A DNA stretch of 64,000 bases from Ichthyophis bannanicus. Taxonomy: Eukaryota; Chordata; Amphibia; Gymnophiona; Ichthyophiidae. Below are positions 43,540 through 53,393 of the stretch, in pieces. The stretch spans positions 1,303,545,022 to 1,303,609,021 of the forward strand of contig CM066033.1 of assembly GCA_033557465.1 (NCBI GenBank), read 5' to 3'. A model generated the notes under the pieces. The model was not told the origin of the DNA. It searched no databases and saw only the letters and a list, made by a program, of their open reading frames with translations. Position numbers and translations under genes: made by a program. Position 1 is the first letter of the stretch; each line of letters opens with the position of its first letter.

Positions 43540-44044
43540 AAGGTGAAATTAGGCCTTACCTGCTAACTGATGTTCCTTGAGTTCCCCCAGTCCAGTCCTG
43601 TTACCTGTGGGTAATCATGTCCCACCAGCAGCTTGGAGACTGAGCATGTCATCTTTCATGACATCACCATAGACATGCAGCTGGCACCTCCCACCTCTTC
43701 CCAGTATATTATTGACAAAGCAGACTCACAGGCACAACAAATAAGAACTATAGTAAGAGCAAAAAACCCTTTGAAAACCTTGTAACCCCCACAGACAGAA
43801 CATCCCCACAATAATGAAAGGAAGCGCTCTCCCGCTAGAAGCAGATGGCCGGAAGATCTACTGGAGACAAGTCACTCTAGCTATCCCAATTTCTTTCAAA
43901 TTTCTTCTCTTTTCCTTTGTTTTTTTTTTGTTGGAAGGAGTCCTCACACTCCAATGGCTTCAGCTCCAAATGCCGGACCTACCCAACAGAGATGAATTTC
44001 TTCAGGTCCGGGAATGCCATGCGATAACACCAAATAGACACCAA

Positions 44045-44155
44045 TAGGAAGGGTCTGGGACTGCACTGGAGGAACTCAAGGAACATCAATTAGCAGGTAA
44101 GGCCTAATTTTACCTTCCTTATCGCCCCTCCAGTCCACTCCCATTACCTGTGGAA
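44045..44155. repeat. E9 internal complementary region
   Basis: CACTGGAGGAACTCAAGGAAC to AGGTAAGGCCTAATTTTACC matches the reverse complement of the left end. CTTATCGCCCCTCCAGTCC...TTACCTGTGG is the record of the missing right end. Confidence 0.77.
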
Positions 44156-44222
44156 TGTACCATAGCAGTACTAATCTTGGGAGGGACCTGCGAGCCTTTG
44201 CCTGCAGCACCGCTGAACCAAA

Positions 44223-44820
44223 CTACGCATCTCTCGCCACCTGCAAATCCAGACAGCCATGTTTAACGAAGGAATGCAGAGATGACCAAGTCGCCACCTT
44301 ACAAATGTCCTCTGACGGAACTAAGCTGAACTCCACCCATGATGGTCTTGAGCCCTGGTCAAATGAACCCTCAACCCCTGAGGCAACAGCTGTCACCTCA
44401 GGAGGTAGGCCAAGGTGATGGCATCCCTTGCCCACTGAAATAGAAGCCTTGGAAACTGTCCCCCCCTTGCGCAGTCCGTCAAAAAGAACGAACAAGAGAT
44501 CAGATTTTCAAAAGGGCTCTGTCACCTTCAGATACCGCCACAGCACGCAGCTGACATCCAACCTGTGCAGGAGGGGATCCTTTCCCATCCTTCCTGTCCC
44601 TGAAAAGATCGGCAGCGACACTGACTGATTCAGGTGAAAAACTGAAAGCATATTAGGAACAAAAGAAGGAGCCGGTCTCAACACAACCTTTTCCCTTGAC
44701 ATCATGAGAAAGAGAGCCCGGCATAAAAGTGCCTGAAGTTCCAAGATTCTCCTGGCTGAACATATGGCCACTAAAAAGACAATCTTCAACATCAGATCCT
44801 TCAAGGAGAACACTCAGAGG
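44223..44820 (-). pseudogene. E9 tyrosine recombinase, C-terminal half
   Basis: Readable: LKIVFLVAICSARRILELQALL (catalytic Arg), VFHLNQSVSLPIF, then a frame change to LFVLFDGLRKG. The H-x-x-R box is lost in decayed sequence. EDICKVATWSSLHSF and HGCLDLQVA follow, with the nucleophile Tyr position read as Cys or Gly. Inactive. Confidence 0.72.
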
Positions 44821-44954
44821 CTAAAAAAGTGCCTCCGTCAAGACAGACAACACCAAAATGAAATCCCAAGACAGAATTACAGACTACACCGCCCAAAGAA
44901 AACAGTCATTTGGATGAGCTGCCAGGGAAAACCCCTGGATTCTACCTTGATAAA

Positions 44955-45191
44955 AGGATATTTTATTTATTTATTTATTTAACTAGGCTTATATACTGCT
45001 TTTCAAAGCAGTGTACATTCAGGTACTGTATATATATTTTTTTCCCTTGTTCCCGAAGGGCTCACAATCTATGTTTTTGTACCTGAGGCAATGGAGGGTT
45101 AAGTGGCTTGTCCTAGGCCACAACGAGCACCTGTAGGACTAGAAACCCCAGTCCTTCCGACCCAAGGTTGCTGTCCTCTAGCAGGATTCAA
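44955..45191 (-). repeat. SINE/LINE-tail repeat, 3' part (split by E7)
   Basis: Reverse-oriented repeat with AAATAAATA tail (T-rich at 44960-44985). It has a CAGTGTACATTCAGGTACTG body different from SINE-1, then the SINE-1 middle (AGGGTTAAGTGGCTTG, AGGACTAGAAACCCCAGTCCT). The head is at 57067-57117 across E7. Confidence 0.75.
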
Positions 45192-45442
45192 AAAGAGTAG
45201 TTACTCACCTGTAACAGGTGTTGTCCAGGAGCAGCAGGAATCAGTCCTCACATATGGGTGTCATCGACGTCGATGAAGCCCCTTGCGGAGCATCTCCCCA
45301 GCTTACCATGAAAGCCTTTGGGAATGAAGGCACACATGTGCGGTTCCCTTACCTCAGTCAAATGACATAGCTAAGAACAGCACACAAAAAAATGAAAAAT
45401 ATAAACTATGTACAACTGCAACTCCAAGGGGAGGAGGGAGAG

Positions 45443-45540
45443 TTGTGAGGACCGATTCCTGCTGCTCCTGGAGAACACCTGTTACAGGTGAGTAACTACT
45501 TTCTCCAGGACCAAGCAGGAAGTCAGTCCTCACATATGGG
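45443..45540. repeat. E7 internal complementary region
   Basis: Reverse complement of the left end (...CACCTGTTACAGGTGAGTAACTACT) joined to TTCTCCAGGACCAAGCAGG; compared with E1, two bases (CT) are missing at the junction. Confidence 0.85.
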
Positions 45541-45667
45541 TGACTCCCTAGCTCTGGGCTACCAGGAACCCAGACTGAACAAGAGAACTCCCTCTAGTCC
45601 CAGCATCAAAGAAAGGCTTTTCACTGACAAAACCTCCACCGGTAGCCCAACAGAGGGCAGGAGTTGC

Positions 45668-47303
45668 CTAAACCTCAAAGAGATTCCGGAGTACTGCCTG
45701 CCCAAAAGCACTGTCCCTACGGGACTCCCTTTCCAGACAGTAATGGGCCGCAAAAGTCTGGCTTGAGGACCAAGTAGCAGCCCTGCAGATGTCTACCAAC
45801 GGTACAGAGCGGAGATGAGCCACTGAGGCAGCCATTGCCCTGACACGATGGGCCGTGACCTGACCCTGCAAAGGAAGGTCAGCCGCCTTGTAAGCCCAGG
45901 TGATAGTCAGCCACCCAGGTGGACAAGGTACGCTTGGACACAGCTAACCCCAAATTATTAGGGTCAAAAGAAATGAAGAGCTGAGTAGCCCTTCTGTGCC
46001 CTTGCGTACGGTCAAGGTAGAAGGATAAGGCCCTCCTACAGTCCAGGGTATGCAGAACTGCTTCAGCCTGGCTTGCATGAGGCCTAGGGAAGAATGTGGG
46101 ATGAACCACCTCCTGGTTGAGGTGAAAAGAGGAGACAACCTTTGGGAGGAACTTTGGATGAGTCCTGAGGACTACCCTGTTCCTATAGAATCTGGTGTAA
46201 GGCCTGTCACAGACCAGGGCCCGAAGTTCGCTCACTCGCCTAGCCGAGGTTAGGGCTACCAAGAAGAGTGCCTTCCAGGACAGGAAGCGTGGAGGACAAG
46301 TAGCCATTGGCTCAAAAGGTGGGCGAGTCAGTTGCTGCAAGACCACATTCAGTTCCCACTCAGAGGCAGGAGGACGGATTGGAGGCTTTAGCAAGAGCAA
46401 GTCTCTGAGAAATCTGGACACCAAAGGGTGAACCGACAGACAATGTCCTTCCACCAGTGAGTGGTGAGCTGCTAGAGCTGAGAGGTGGACCCGAACAGAA
46501 TTGGACTTAAGTCCCTGATTGGACAAGTGCAGTAAGTACTGAAGCACAACAAGTACAGTACAGGAGAAGGGATCCTCTGTACGTAACTGACACCACACAG
46601 AAACCCTTTTCCATTTCAGGGCATAGGTTTTCCTAGTGGACTGCTTTCTAGAGGCTAGGACAACCTCCTCAAATTCCTGAGGTAGGCCCCAGGGAGCCAA
46701 AACTACCCTTGCAGCCTCCATGCCATCAAAGTGAGAGATTTGAGATTGGGGTGCAGAAGGGAACCCTGACCCTGAGAGAGAAGGTCGGGTTGCAACCCCA
46801 GAGGCAGTGGAGGATCCACTGCCAATTGAAGCAGAAGTGGAAACCAAGGTTGCCTCGGCCATCTGGGAGCCACCAGCAGGACCGAGGCCTTGTCCCGAAG
46901 AATCTTGAACAGAGTTCGGGCCACCAAGGGCATGGGAGGAAACGCATACAGGAGGCCCTGAGATAAGGGAATCAGAAAAGCATCTGCTGCTATTCGCAGA
47001 GGATGCGGTTGCCTGGAGCAGAACTTTGGCAGCTGCTTGTTCAGAGGACTGGCAAACAGATCTATGGATGGAAGTCCCCATTTCAGGAAAATTTTCTGAA
47101 CTACCAAAGGATGGAGCTGCCACTCGTGGGGCTGCAGAATCCTGCTCAACCTGTCTGCCAGGTAGTTCTCCTGGCCAGGTAGATACACTGCTTTGAGGAG
47201 CATGTTGTGTTTGAGAGCAAACAAGGAAAGGTCCCGTGCCTCCTGACAGAGGAGCCTGGATCCAGTTCCGCCCTGCTTGTTCACATAAAGAGTAGTTACT
47301 CAA
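45668..47303 (-). pseudogene. E7 tyrosine recombinase (nearly intact)
   Basis: The ORF 47303-45879 (474 codons) includes the long N-terminal overlap with the RNase H-linker frame, SNSVRVHLSALAAHHSLVEGH and LTSARRVSELRALVCD. A frame change near 45880-45900 leads to 45871-45668: VTAHRVRAMAASVAHLRS (H-x-x-R), DICRAATWSSSQTFAAHYC and NLFEV. It looks one short indel away from a full-length recombinase. E8 lies immediately upstream. Confidence 0.82.
46703..47286 (-). pseudogene. E7 RNase H end and linker (downstream of E8 insertion)
   Basis: Starts in the RNase H segment at NKQGGTGSRL, continues KAVYLPGQENYLADRLSRIL, DLFASPLNKQLPKFCSRQP, YAFPPMPLVARTLFKIL and VAPRWPRQPWFPLLLQL. The frame is open to 46703 and overlaps the recombinase frame, as in E1. 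Confidence 0.8.
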
Positions 47304-47553
47304 CTGTAACAGGTGTTCTCCAGGAGCAGCAGGAATCAGTCCTCACATATGGGTGTCATCGGCGCCGATGAAGCCCCAGCGGATCATTTCCCCAGCTTTC
47401 TATGAAAGCCTTTGGGAATGCAGGCACGCATGCGCGGTTCCCTTCCCGCCTAAAGGTGCCATCTTACCTCAGTCAAATGACTTAGCTAAGAACAGCACAC
47501 AAAAATGAAAAAATAAACTATGTACAACTGCAACTCCAAGGGGAGGAGGGAGG

Positions 47554-47655
47554 GTTGTGAGGACTGATTCCTGCTGTTCCGGGAGAACACCTGCTACAGG
47601 TGAGTAACTACTCTTTCTCCAGGACCAAGCAGGAAGTCAGTCCTCACATATGGGT
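47554..47655. repeat. E8 internal complementary region
   Basis: The reverse complements of both termini meet at TTT (47614-47616): AGTAACTACTC/TTT/CTCCAGGACC. It matches the observed E8 ends with a single core copy. Confidence 0.88.
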
Positions 47656-47782
47656 AACTCCCTAGCTCTGGGCTACCGAGGAACCCAGGCTGAACAAGAG
47701 TACTCCCTCTAGTCTCAGCAGTAAAGAAAGGCATTTCAAGGACACAACCTCCACCGGTAGCCCAACAGAGGGCAAGAGTTGC

Positions 47783-49164
47783 CTAAACCTCAAAGAGATT
47801 CCGGAGTACTGCTTGGCCAAAAGCACTGTCCCTACGGGACTCCCTCTCCAGGCAGTAATGGGCCGCAAACGTCTGGCTTGAAGACCAAGTTGCAGCCCTG
47901 CAGAAGTCTACCAAGGGCACAGAGCGGAGATGAGCCACTGAGGCAGCCATTGCCCTGACTCGGTGGGCCGTAACCCGACCCCGCAAAGGAAGGTCAGCCG
48001 CCTTATAAGCCCAGGTGATACAGTCATAAGAACATAAGAACATAAGATATGCCATACTGGGTCAGACCAAGGTCCATCAAGCCCAGTATTCTGTTTCCAA
48101 CAGTGGCCAATCTAGGTCATACGTACCTAGCAGTTTCCCCAAGGGACACAGGTTCCACAATGCTTGTATTGGTTCAAGCATTGATATCCTGGGTCCCTTC
48201 TTAATAATGGTTTATGGACCTTTCCTCCAGGAACTTGTCCAAACCTTTTTTAAACCCAGCTACACTAACAGCCTTTACTACATCCTCAGGTAACAAATTC
48301 CAGAGTTTGATTACACGTTGAGTGAAAAAATATTTTCTTTTATTAGTCTTAAATAGTTTACCCTGTAGCTTCAGCTACCCAGATGGATAAGGTATGCTTG
48401 GACACAGCCAATCCCAACTTATTGGGGTCAAAGGAGACAAAGAGCTGTGTAGCCCTTCTATGCCCCTGTGTATTGTCAAGGTAGAAGTATAAGGCCCTCC
48501 TACAATCCAGGGTATGCAGGACTGCTTCAGCCTGGCCTGCATGAGGCCTAGGGATGAATGTTGGAAGAACCACCTCCTGGTTGAGGTGGAAAGAGGAGAC
48601 AACCTTAGGGAGGAACTTGGGATGAGTCCTAAGGACTACCCTGTTCCTGTAAATCCTGGTGTAAGGCCTATCAGAGACTAGGGCCTGAAGCTCACTTACT
48701 CGCCTAGCCGAGGTAAGGGCAATCAGGAAAAGGGTCTTCCAGGAGGGGAAGCGCAGTGGGCAAGTAGCCATGGGCTCAAAAGGTGGGCTAGTCAGTTGCT
48801 GCAAGACCACATTCAGCTCCCACTCAGGGGCAGGAGGACGAATGGGAGGCTTGAGCAAAAGCAAGCCCCTAAGAAAGCGGGACACCAATGGGTGACCAGA
48901 TAGAGAATGTCCCTCCACCAGAGAGTGGTGAGCTGCCAGAGCTGAGAGGTGGACCCGAACAGAATTGGATTTAAGGCCTTGATTTGACAAGTGCAGTAAG
49001 TACTGAAGGACTACTGGCACAGTACAGGAGAAAGGATCAACTGTACGTAGCTGACACCACACAGAAAACCTTTTCCATTTGAGAGCATAGGTTTTCCTAG
49101 TGGACTGTTTCCTAGAGGCTAGGACAACCTCCTCAACATCCTGAGGCAGGCCCCAGGGAGCCAA
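47783..49164 (-). pseudogene. E8 tyrosine recombinase (interrupted by R3)
   Basis: The N-terminal and central part (49164-48367, about 266 codons) is open: SRKQSTRKTYALKWKRFSVW, SNSVRVHLSALAAHHSLVEGH, LTSARRVSELQALVSDRPYT. Repeat R3 (48026-48366) interrupts it. The C-terminal end is at 48025-47783: VTAHRVRAMAASVAHLRS (H-x-x-R), CRAATWSSSQTFAAHYCLERES and NLFEV. Apart from the insertion, the catalytic set is complete. Confidence 0.84.
48026..48366 (+). repeat. Dispersed repeat R3, copy 2, in E8 recombinase
   Basis: Begins TAAGAACATAAGAACATAAGA, then the same GGGTCAGACCAAGGTCCATCAAGCCCAGTAT body as 19775-20040. It extends further (AGTTTGATTACACGTTGAGTG...TTTTCTTTTATTAG). A short TCA duplication is possible at the borders. 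It shows that R3 was mobile after E8 inserted. Confidence 0.78.
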
Positions 49165-49189
49165 GACTACCCTTGCAGCCTCCAGGCCA

Positions 49190-51136
49190 TCAAATTGAAA
49201 GCTTTGAGATTAGGGTGCAGAAGGGAACCCTGCTCCTGTGAGAGAAGGTCGGGTTGCAACCCCAGAAGTAGTGGAGGATCCACCGCCAGTTGAAGCAGAA
49301 GAGGAAACCAAGGCTGTCTCGGCCACCTGGGAGCCACCAGCAGGACCGAGGCCTTGTCATGAAGAATCTTGGAGCGTTCGGGCCACCAAGGGCATGGGAG
49401 GAAACGCATACAGGAGGCCAGGATATCAGAAAAGCATCCGCTGCTATCCGCAGAGGATGCGGTTGCCTGGAGCAGAACTTTGGCAGCTGCATGTTCATGG
49501 GGCTGGCAAAGAGATCCATCAAAGGGAGACCCCATTTCAGGAAGATCTTCTGAACTACTGAAGGATGCAGCTGCCACTCGTGGGGCTGCAGTATTCTGCT
49601 TAATCTGTCTGCCAGGTAGTTGTCCTGGCCTGGAAGGTACACAGCCTTGAGGAGCATGTTGTGCTTGAGAGCAAAACAACAAAGGTCCTGAGCCTCCCGA
49701 CAAAGGATCCTGGACCCAGTTCCGCCCTGTTTGTTGACATAAAACATGGCAACTTGGTTGTCCATCTGAATCAGGACAGACTGGTGAGCCAGGGTAGGAG
49801 AGAAAGCTTTGGGTGCTAACTGAATGGCTCTGAGTACGAGGAGATTGATCTGCTGTGCAGCTTCCCAGGGAGACCCCAGGCCCTGGGTGCACTTGCCTAC
49901 CCAATGAGCTCCCCAGCCTTGCAGGGAGGCGTCCGTGGTCACCACTACTGTGTACACTGGAATCTGAAAAGGCACCACCTTCAGAAGATTGGGTGGGTGA
50001 AGCCACCAGGTGAGGGAGTGCAGAAATGGTCTGGACACCTTTATCCTGTCTCTGAGGCTGCCTGTGGCCTGTGACCACTGAGCCCGAAGGCACCACTGTG
50101 CAGGCCTCATATAGAGCCTGGCATTGGGGGTCACATGTACTGTCGAAGCCATGTGGCCTAGAAGCCACAGGCAAAGTCTGGCGGAGATCAGGGACCTGCT
50201 GAGAAACTGATTTGCCAAGGCCATCAACCTTTGGGCCCTGTCTACTGGCAAGAAAGCCTTTGTCAGCAGAGAGTCCAGCCTTGCCCCTATGAACTCCAAG
50301 TTTTGGGAGGGGAGCAAAGTGGACTCTGCGAAGTTTATGACAAACCCTAGGCTTTGCAGAAGAGCAATAGTCCTGAGGGTGGCTTGTTTGGCCTCCTGGC
50401 ACGTCTGACCCCTGATGAGCCAGTCGTCTAGATAGGGGAAGACAAAGATTCCCTGATTCCTCAGGTAGGCCGCCACCACTGCTAGGCACTTCGTAAAGAC
50501 TCTAGGGGCGGAGGTGAGGCCGAAAGGCAGCACTCTGTACTGATAATGGTTTCCTCCCACAATGAACCTGAGGTACTTTCTGTGGTCTGGATGAATGAGG
50601 ATGTGAGTGTACGCATCCTTTAGATCCAAGGAGCATAGCCAATCTCCCTGCTGGAGGTAGGGCAGAAGTGTCCCAAGAGTAAGCATCTTGAACGTCTCCT
50701 TCACTAGGAACTTGTTGAGGTTCCTGAGGTCCAGAATGGGTCGAAGGCCACCGGTTCTTTTGGGCACCAGGAAATACCTGGAGTAGAAACCGTGACCTTG
50801 CAAGTGGGGAGGCACAGGCTCCACCGCCCTGTCCACCAACAGACCCTGAAGCTCTTGAAGAAGGTCTGTGTGCAGGGGAGGCCTTGGAGGCTCCCCTGGA
50901 AAATATGGTGGAGGCAGTTGGTGAAAATGGAGGGCATAGCCCTTGTTGACTATCTCCAGCACCCAACTGTCCCCGGTGATAAGGGGCCACTGGTGGGCAA
51001 AGAGGGCAAGGCGACCTCCTGTGCAGGGTTGGGAGAGCAGTGGAGGAGAGGCTACGCTCAAGGAGTCAAAAACCCCCACCCTGCTGAGTGGTAGCAGGGG
51101 CCTGAGGCTTGGGGGTCCTCTGCCTACGGGGCCCAT
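49190..51136 (-). CDS. E8 reverse transcriptase / RNase H (648 codons open)
   Basis: The longest polymerase in the window. It starts MGPVGRGPPSLRPLLP at 51136, overlapping the gag end by 71 nt in another frame. RT: RYFLVPKRTGGLRPILDL, SLDLKDAYTHILIHP (catalytic Asp), PFGLTSAPRVFTKCL and YLDDWLIRGQT (YLDD). RNase H: VVTTDASLQGWGAHW, MDNQVAMFYVNKQGGTGS and YLPGQDNYLADRLSRIL. In the linker (DLFASPMNMQLPKFCS, then ADAFLISW) a small deletion near 49430 shifts the frame, and the last 70 or so residues are out of frame. RT and RNase H look catalytically complete; the linker is not. Confidence 0.85.
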   Translation of the reverse strand: MGPVGRGPPSLRPLLPLSRVGVFDSLSVASPPLLSQPCTGGRLALFAHQWPLITGDSWVLEIVNKGYALHFHQLPPPYFPGEPPRPPLHTDLLQELQGLLVDRAVEPVPPHLQGHGFYSRYFLVPKRTGGLRPILDLRNLNKFLVKETFKMLTLGTLLPYLQQGDWLCSLDLKDAYTHILIHPDHRKYLRFIVGGNHYQYRVLPFGLTSAPRVFTKCLAVVAAYLRNQGIFVFPYLDDWLIRGQTCQEAKQATLRTIALLQSLGFVINFAESTLLPSQNLEFIGARLDSLLTKAFLPVDRAQRLMALANQFLSRSLISARLCLWLLGHMASTVHVTPNARLYMRPAQWCLRAQWSQATGSLRDRIKVSRPFLHSLTWWLHPPNLLKVVPFQIPVYTVVVTTDASLQGWGAHWVGKCTQGLGSPWEAAQQINLLVLRAIQLAPKAFSPTLAHQSVLIQMDNQVAMFYVNKQGGTGSRILCREAQDLCCFALKHNMLLKAVYLPGQDNYLADRLSRILQPHEWQLHPSVVQKIFLKWGLPLMDLFASPMNMQLPKFCSRQPHPLRIAADAFLISWPPVCVSSHALGGPNAPRFFMTRPRSCWWLPGGRDSLGFLFCFNWRWILHYFWGCNPTFSHRSRVPFCTLISKLSI

Positions 51137-52971
51137 TACCCTGGCCCTTGGCTTGCTGACCCTGGGGGGCAGCTTGGGCAGTCTGATATTGCGGGTACTG
51201 TTTGTAGGCAGTGCCCTTCCTCGGGTAAAAGGGCTTTTTACCTGAGCCCTTCTTTTTATGAGAAGGGGCAGAGGTCTTCCTCGAGAGCCTTCTCCGTGTG
51301 AGGTGCTCTGTTTCGAGCTGAGCGGCCTTCTCGGTCATGGGCTTGCCAAAAAGGTTTTCACCTCGGCAAGCGACATCGACCAACTTGTCCTGAACCCATG
51401 GCTCGAGGTCCGATGACTGCAGCCATGCCTGGCGTCGAGCCGCGATGCCGGCTGCCGCAACTCGGGCCGAAGCCGCGAAGCCATCGTAGACAGCGCGGGA
51501 CATGAACTTCAAGCAGTCCCGAATCCCCGAGGACAAGGACTTAAATCTCTGCAAGGGTTGCCTGGAGAGACCAGCAGAGAACCCGGCCAATTCCTTGGCC
51601 AGATCCCGCAAGTAAATGCCCATGTACAGCTGGTAGGACTGGACACGGCAAGCAAGCATCGAGCCCTGGAAGCACTTTCTACCGACGCCATCGAGGTTCC
51701 GGTCCTCCGTGCCAGGGGGCACCGCGGAGTGCATCTTCTGGCTCTTCAGATGATGCATGGCCAATTCCACAACCATAGAATGGTGTGGTAGCTGTGCCTT
51801 TTGAAAACCAGGGCTCTTCCGGAGTCAATAGATCGAATCGACTCGCTTGCTGAGAACCGGCGCCGAGGCCGGTGCCTCCCACATACGGAAGAGGAGCCGT
51901 TCCAGCATCGGAGGAACCGGAACAGTAAAGGCCTCCTTCGGAGGAGAGTCATACTGTAGGGCCTCGAGCTCCGCCGGAATAGCCAAGGCAGCGGCCATAT
52001 CCAGGACGAACTCCGAGAACCGAGTATCCTCCGGGAGGGGGGGACCTACTCCGGGGCTCAGACTGCGGTGAGTCCGAAGGGACGCACCGAATCTTGAAGG
52101 TATCAGGAGACTCCTCGTCCTCCGCCTCCCAAGCTGACTCGTCCGAGGAGGAGTCAGGGTCCGACCCCGCGGGGCCTTGGAGCACCCGCCCCGACGCCGG
52201 AGGCACCGGCGTCGACGCCCTCGGTCCCGAACGGGAGGTCGAGGGAGACCGCAACCGAGGTCGACTCCGAGCCACAATGGACTCGAGTATCGGCTCGGTC
52301 TCCAGGGTCGACTTCGAAGTCGATGTCCCGGTGGTCGGGGCAGATGCGCCAGACAGGCTGGCCATCAGTGCCCGCTGCTGCTCCATGAAGGCAGACAATC
52401 TGCTCTCCAAGGCTGTCATCCTGAGACTCAGCTCGGGAGATGCAGCAGCCACCGACTCGGGCCCCGGCAGCACCGGGCCCGACGTCGGCTCCCTGGGAAG
52501 AGAGTCCTCGAGGACTACGGGGCTTACGTGTCTAGCAGACTCCGGCTCCACGCGAGGAACGTTTGCAGGCTTCTCGTGTTCCACGGGCCCGGGGCGACAG
52601 TCGGGGGTCTTAGACCTGGCCCTCGAGGAGCCAGGGACCTCCTCCAACGACGCCCTCGCGAGCCGCTTCTTCCTCTTGCGTTCCCGGTCAGGGGACCCCC
52701 TGTCCGAGGAGCTTCGACGGCGCTCAGGATCGGAATCCTGAGATGTCGAGGCCTCAGATGAGGTCCGGGCCTGGCCGGAGGCTGAGTCTGAGAAAAGCCT
52801 TTCTTTTTGCTGCTGGCGACTTCAGAGTGCCTTGGAAGACATCTTTCCACATGGCCCGCACGACTTAGGGTCGTGGTCGGGGCCAAGGCACCGAAGGCAG
52901 CAGTCGTGTGTGTCGGTGAGAGACATCAGTTTCTTACACCGATCACACTTTTTAAAACCGCTGGAAGCCAT
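51066..52971 (-). pseudogene. E8 gag-like protein (frameshifted)
   Basis: The start by homology is MASSGFKKC at 52971, followed by the CDRCKKL...DTHDCCLRCLGPDHDP zinc-ribbon-like motif read across 52971-52860. The Ser/Pro/Arg-rich middle is at 51949-52647 (SSDESAWEAEDEESPDTF). A break lies near 51830-51950. The C-terminal 236 open codons (51776-51066) hold MVVELAMHHLKSQKMHSA, CFQGSMLACRVQSYQLYMG, a RRQAWLQSSDLEPWVQDKL block and a Lys/Pro/Gln-rich tail. Confidence 0.75.
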
Positions 52972-53219
52972 CGGGGAAAAAAAAGAGTCCCCGCAAGGTC
53001 AAAGGACCGGCCTTCCAGGGAAAAATGGAAAAAAGGGTGTGAACGCCAGCCACGAAGGGCAAAAACCGAAAAAGAAGAATCGGGTTCGATACCGGTGTAC
53101 CAAACCCGGTGGGAGGGGAACCGGCGTCGAACCGGGAGAAAAAATTTGCAAAAATCGCCAAAAAAAATCTAATTTTAACCGGGAGAACAGGACACAACGT
53201 CCGGTGGGCTTCACGGAAA

Positions 53220-53393
53220 AAAAGAGACTGAGGTAAGATGGCACCCACCTTTTAGGCGGGAAGGGAACCGAGCATGCGTGCCTTCATTCCCAAAGGCTTT
53301 CATAGAAAGCTGGGGAAATGCTCCGCTGGGGCTTCATCGGTGCCGATGATACCCATATGTGAGGACTGACTTCCTGCTTGGTACTGGAGAAAA
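53220..53393. repeat. E8 right (5') inverted terminal repeat
   Basis: Inverted copy of 47320-47470, with GCCATCTTACCTCAGTC-type inner end and outer end TACTGGAGAAA. Palindrome CATCGGTGCCGATG at 53335-53348. Confidence 0.85.

Larger units (their letters stand above)
43540..44955 (-). mobile_element. DIRS 3'-end fragment E9 (lineage B)
   Basis: Left terminal repeat from about 43540 (AGGCCTTACCTGCTAACTGA, CCCAGTCCAGTCCTG), ICR at 44045-44155, and recombinase C-terminal half. It stops at 44955 where a SINE-like repeat tail begins. F (59986-61617), on the far side of the nested insertions, is of the same lineage and could be its upstream half. Confidence 0.78.
47287..53393 (-). mobile_element. 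DIRS retrotransposon E8 (lineage A), inserted in E7 RNase H
   Basis: Bounded by AAA at 47287-47289 and 53391-53393. The empty site is the E7 RNase H sequence CACATAAAACATGG, so the insertion added only the element plus one AAA and made no longer duplication. The left repeat has CATCGGCGCCGATG (47357-47370); the right has CATCGGTGCCGATG (53335-53348, one mismatch). The ICR is at 47554-47655. An R3 repeat interrupts the recombinase (48026-48366). It is the youngest DIRS copy of the right half by nesting, and has the longest open polymerase. Confidence 0.92.

Noticed and set aside
49167..50489. 440-aa minus-strand ORF overlapping E8 polymerase as a separate protein
   Set aside because: Most of it is a shadow of the RT/RNase H frame; only its last part is real, the continuation of the linker after the frameshift near 49430.
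52094..52761. Plus-strand ORFs of about 200 aa opposite E8 gag
   Set aside because: Antisense shadows of the Ser/Arg-rich gag region; the same happens opposite E7 and E1 gag.
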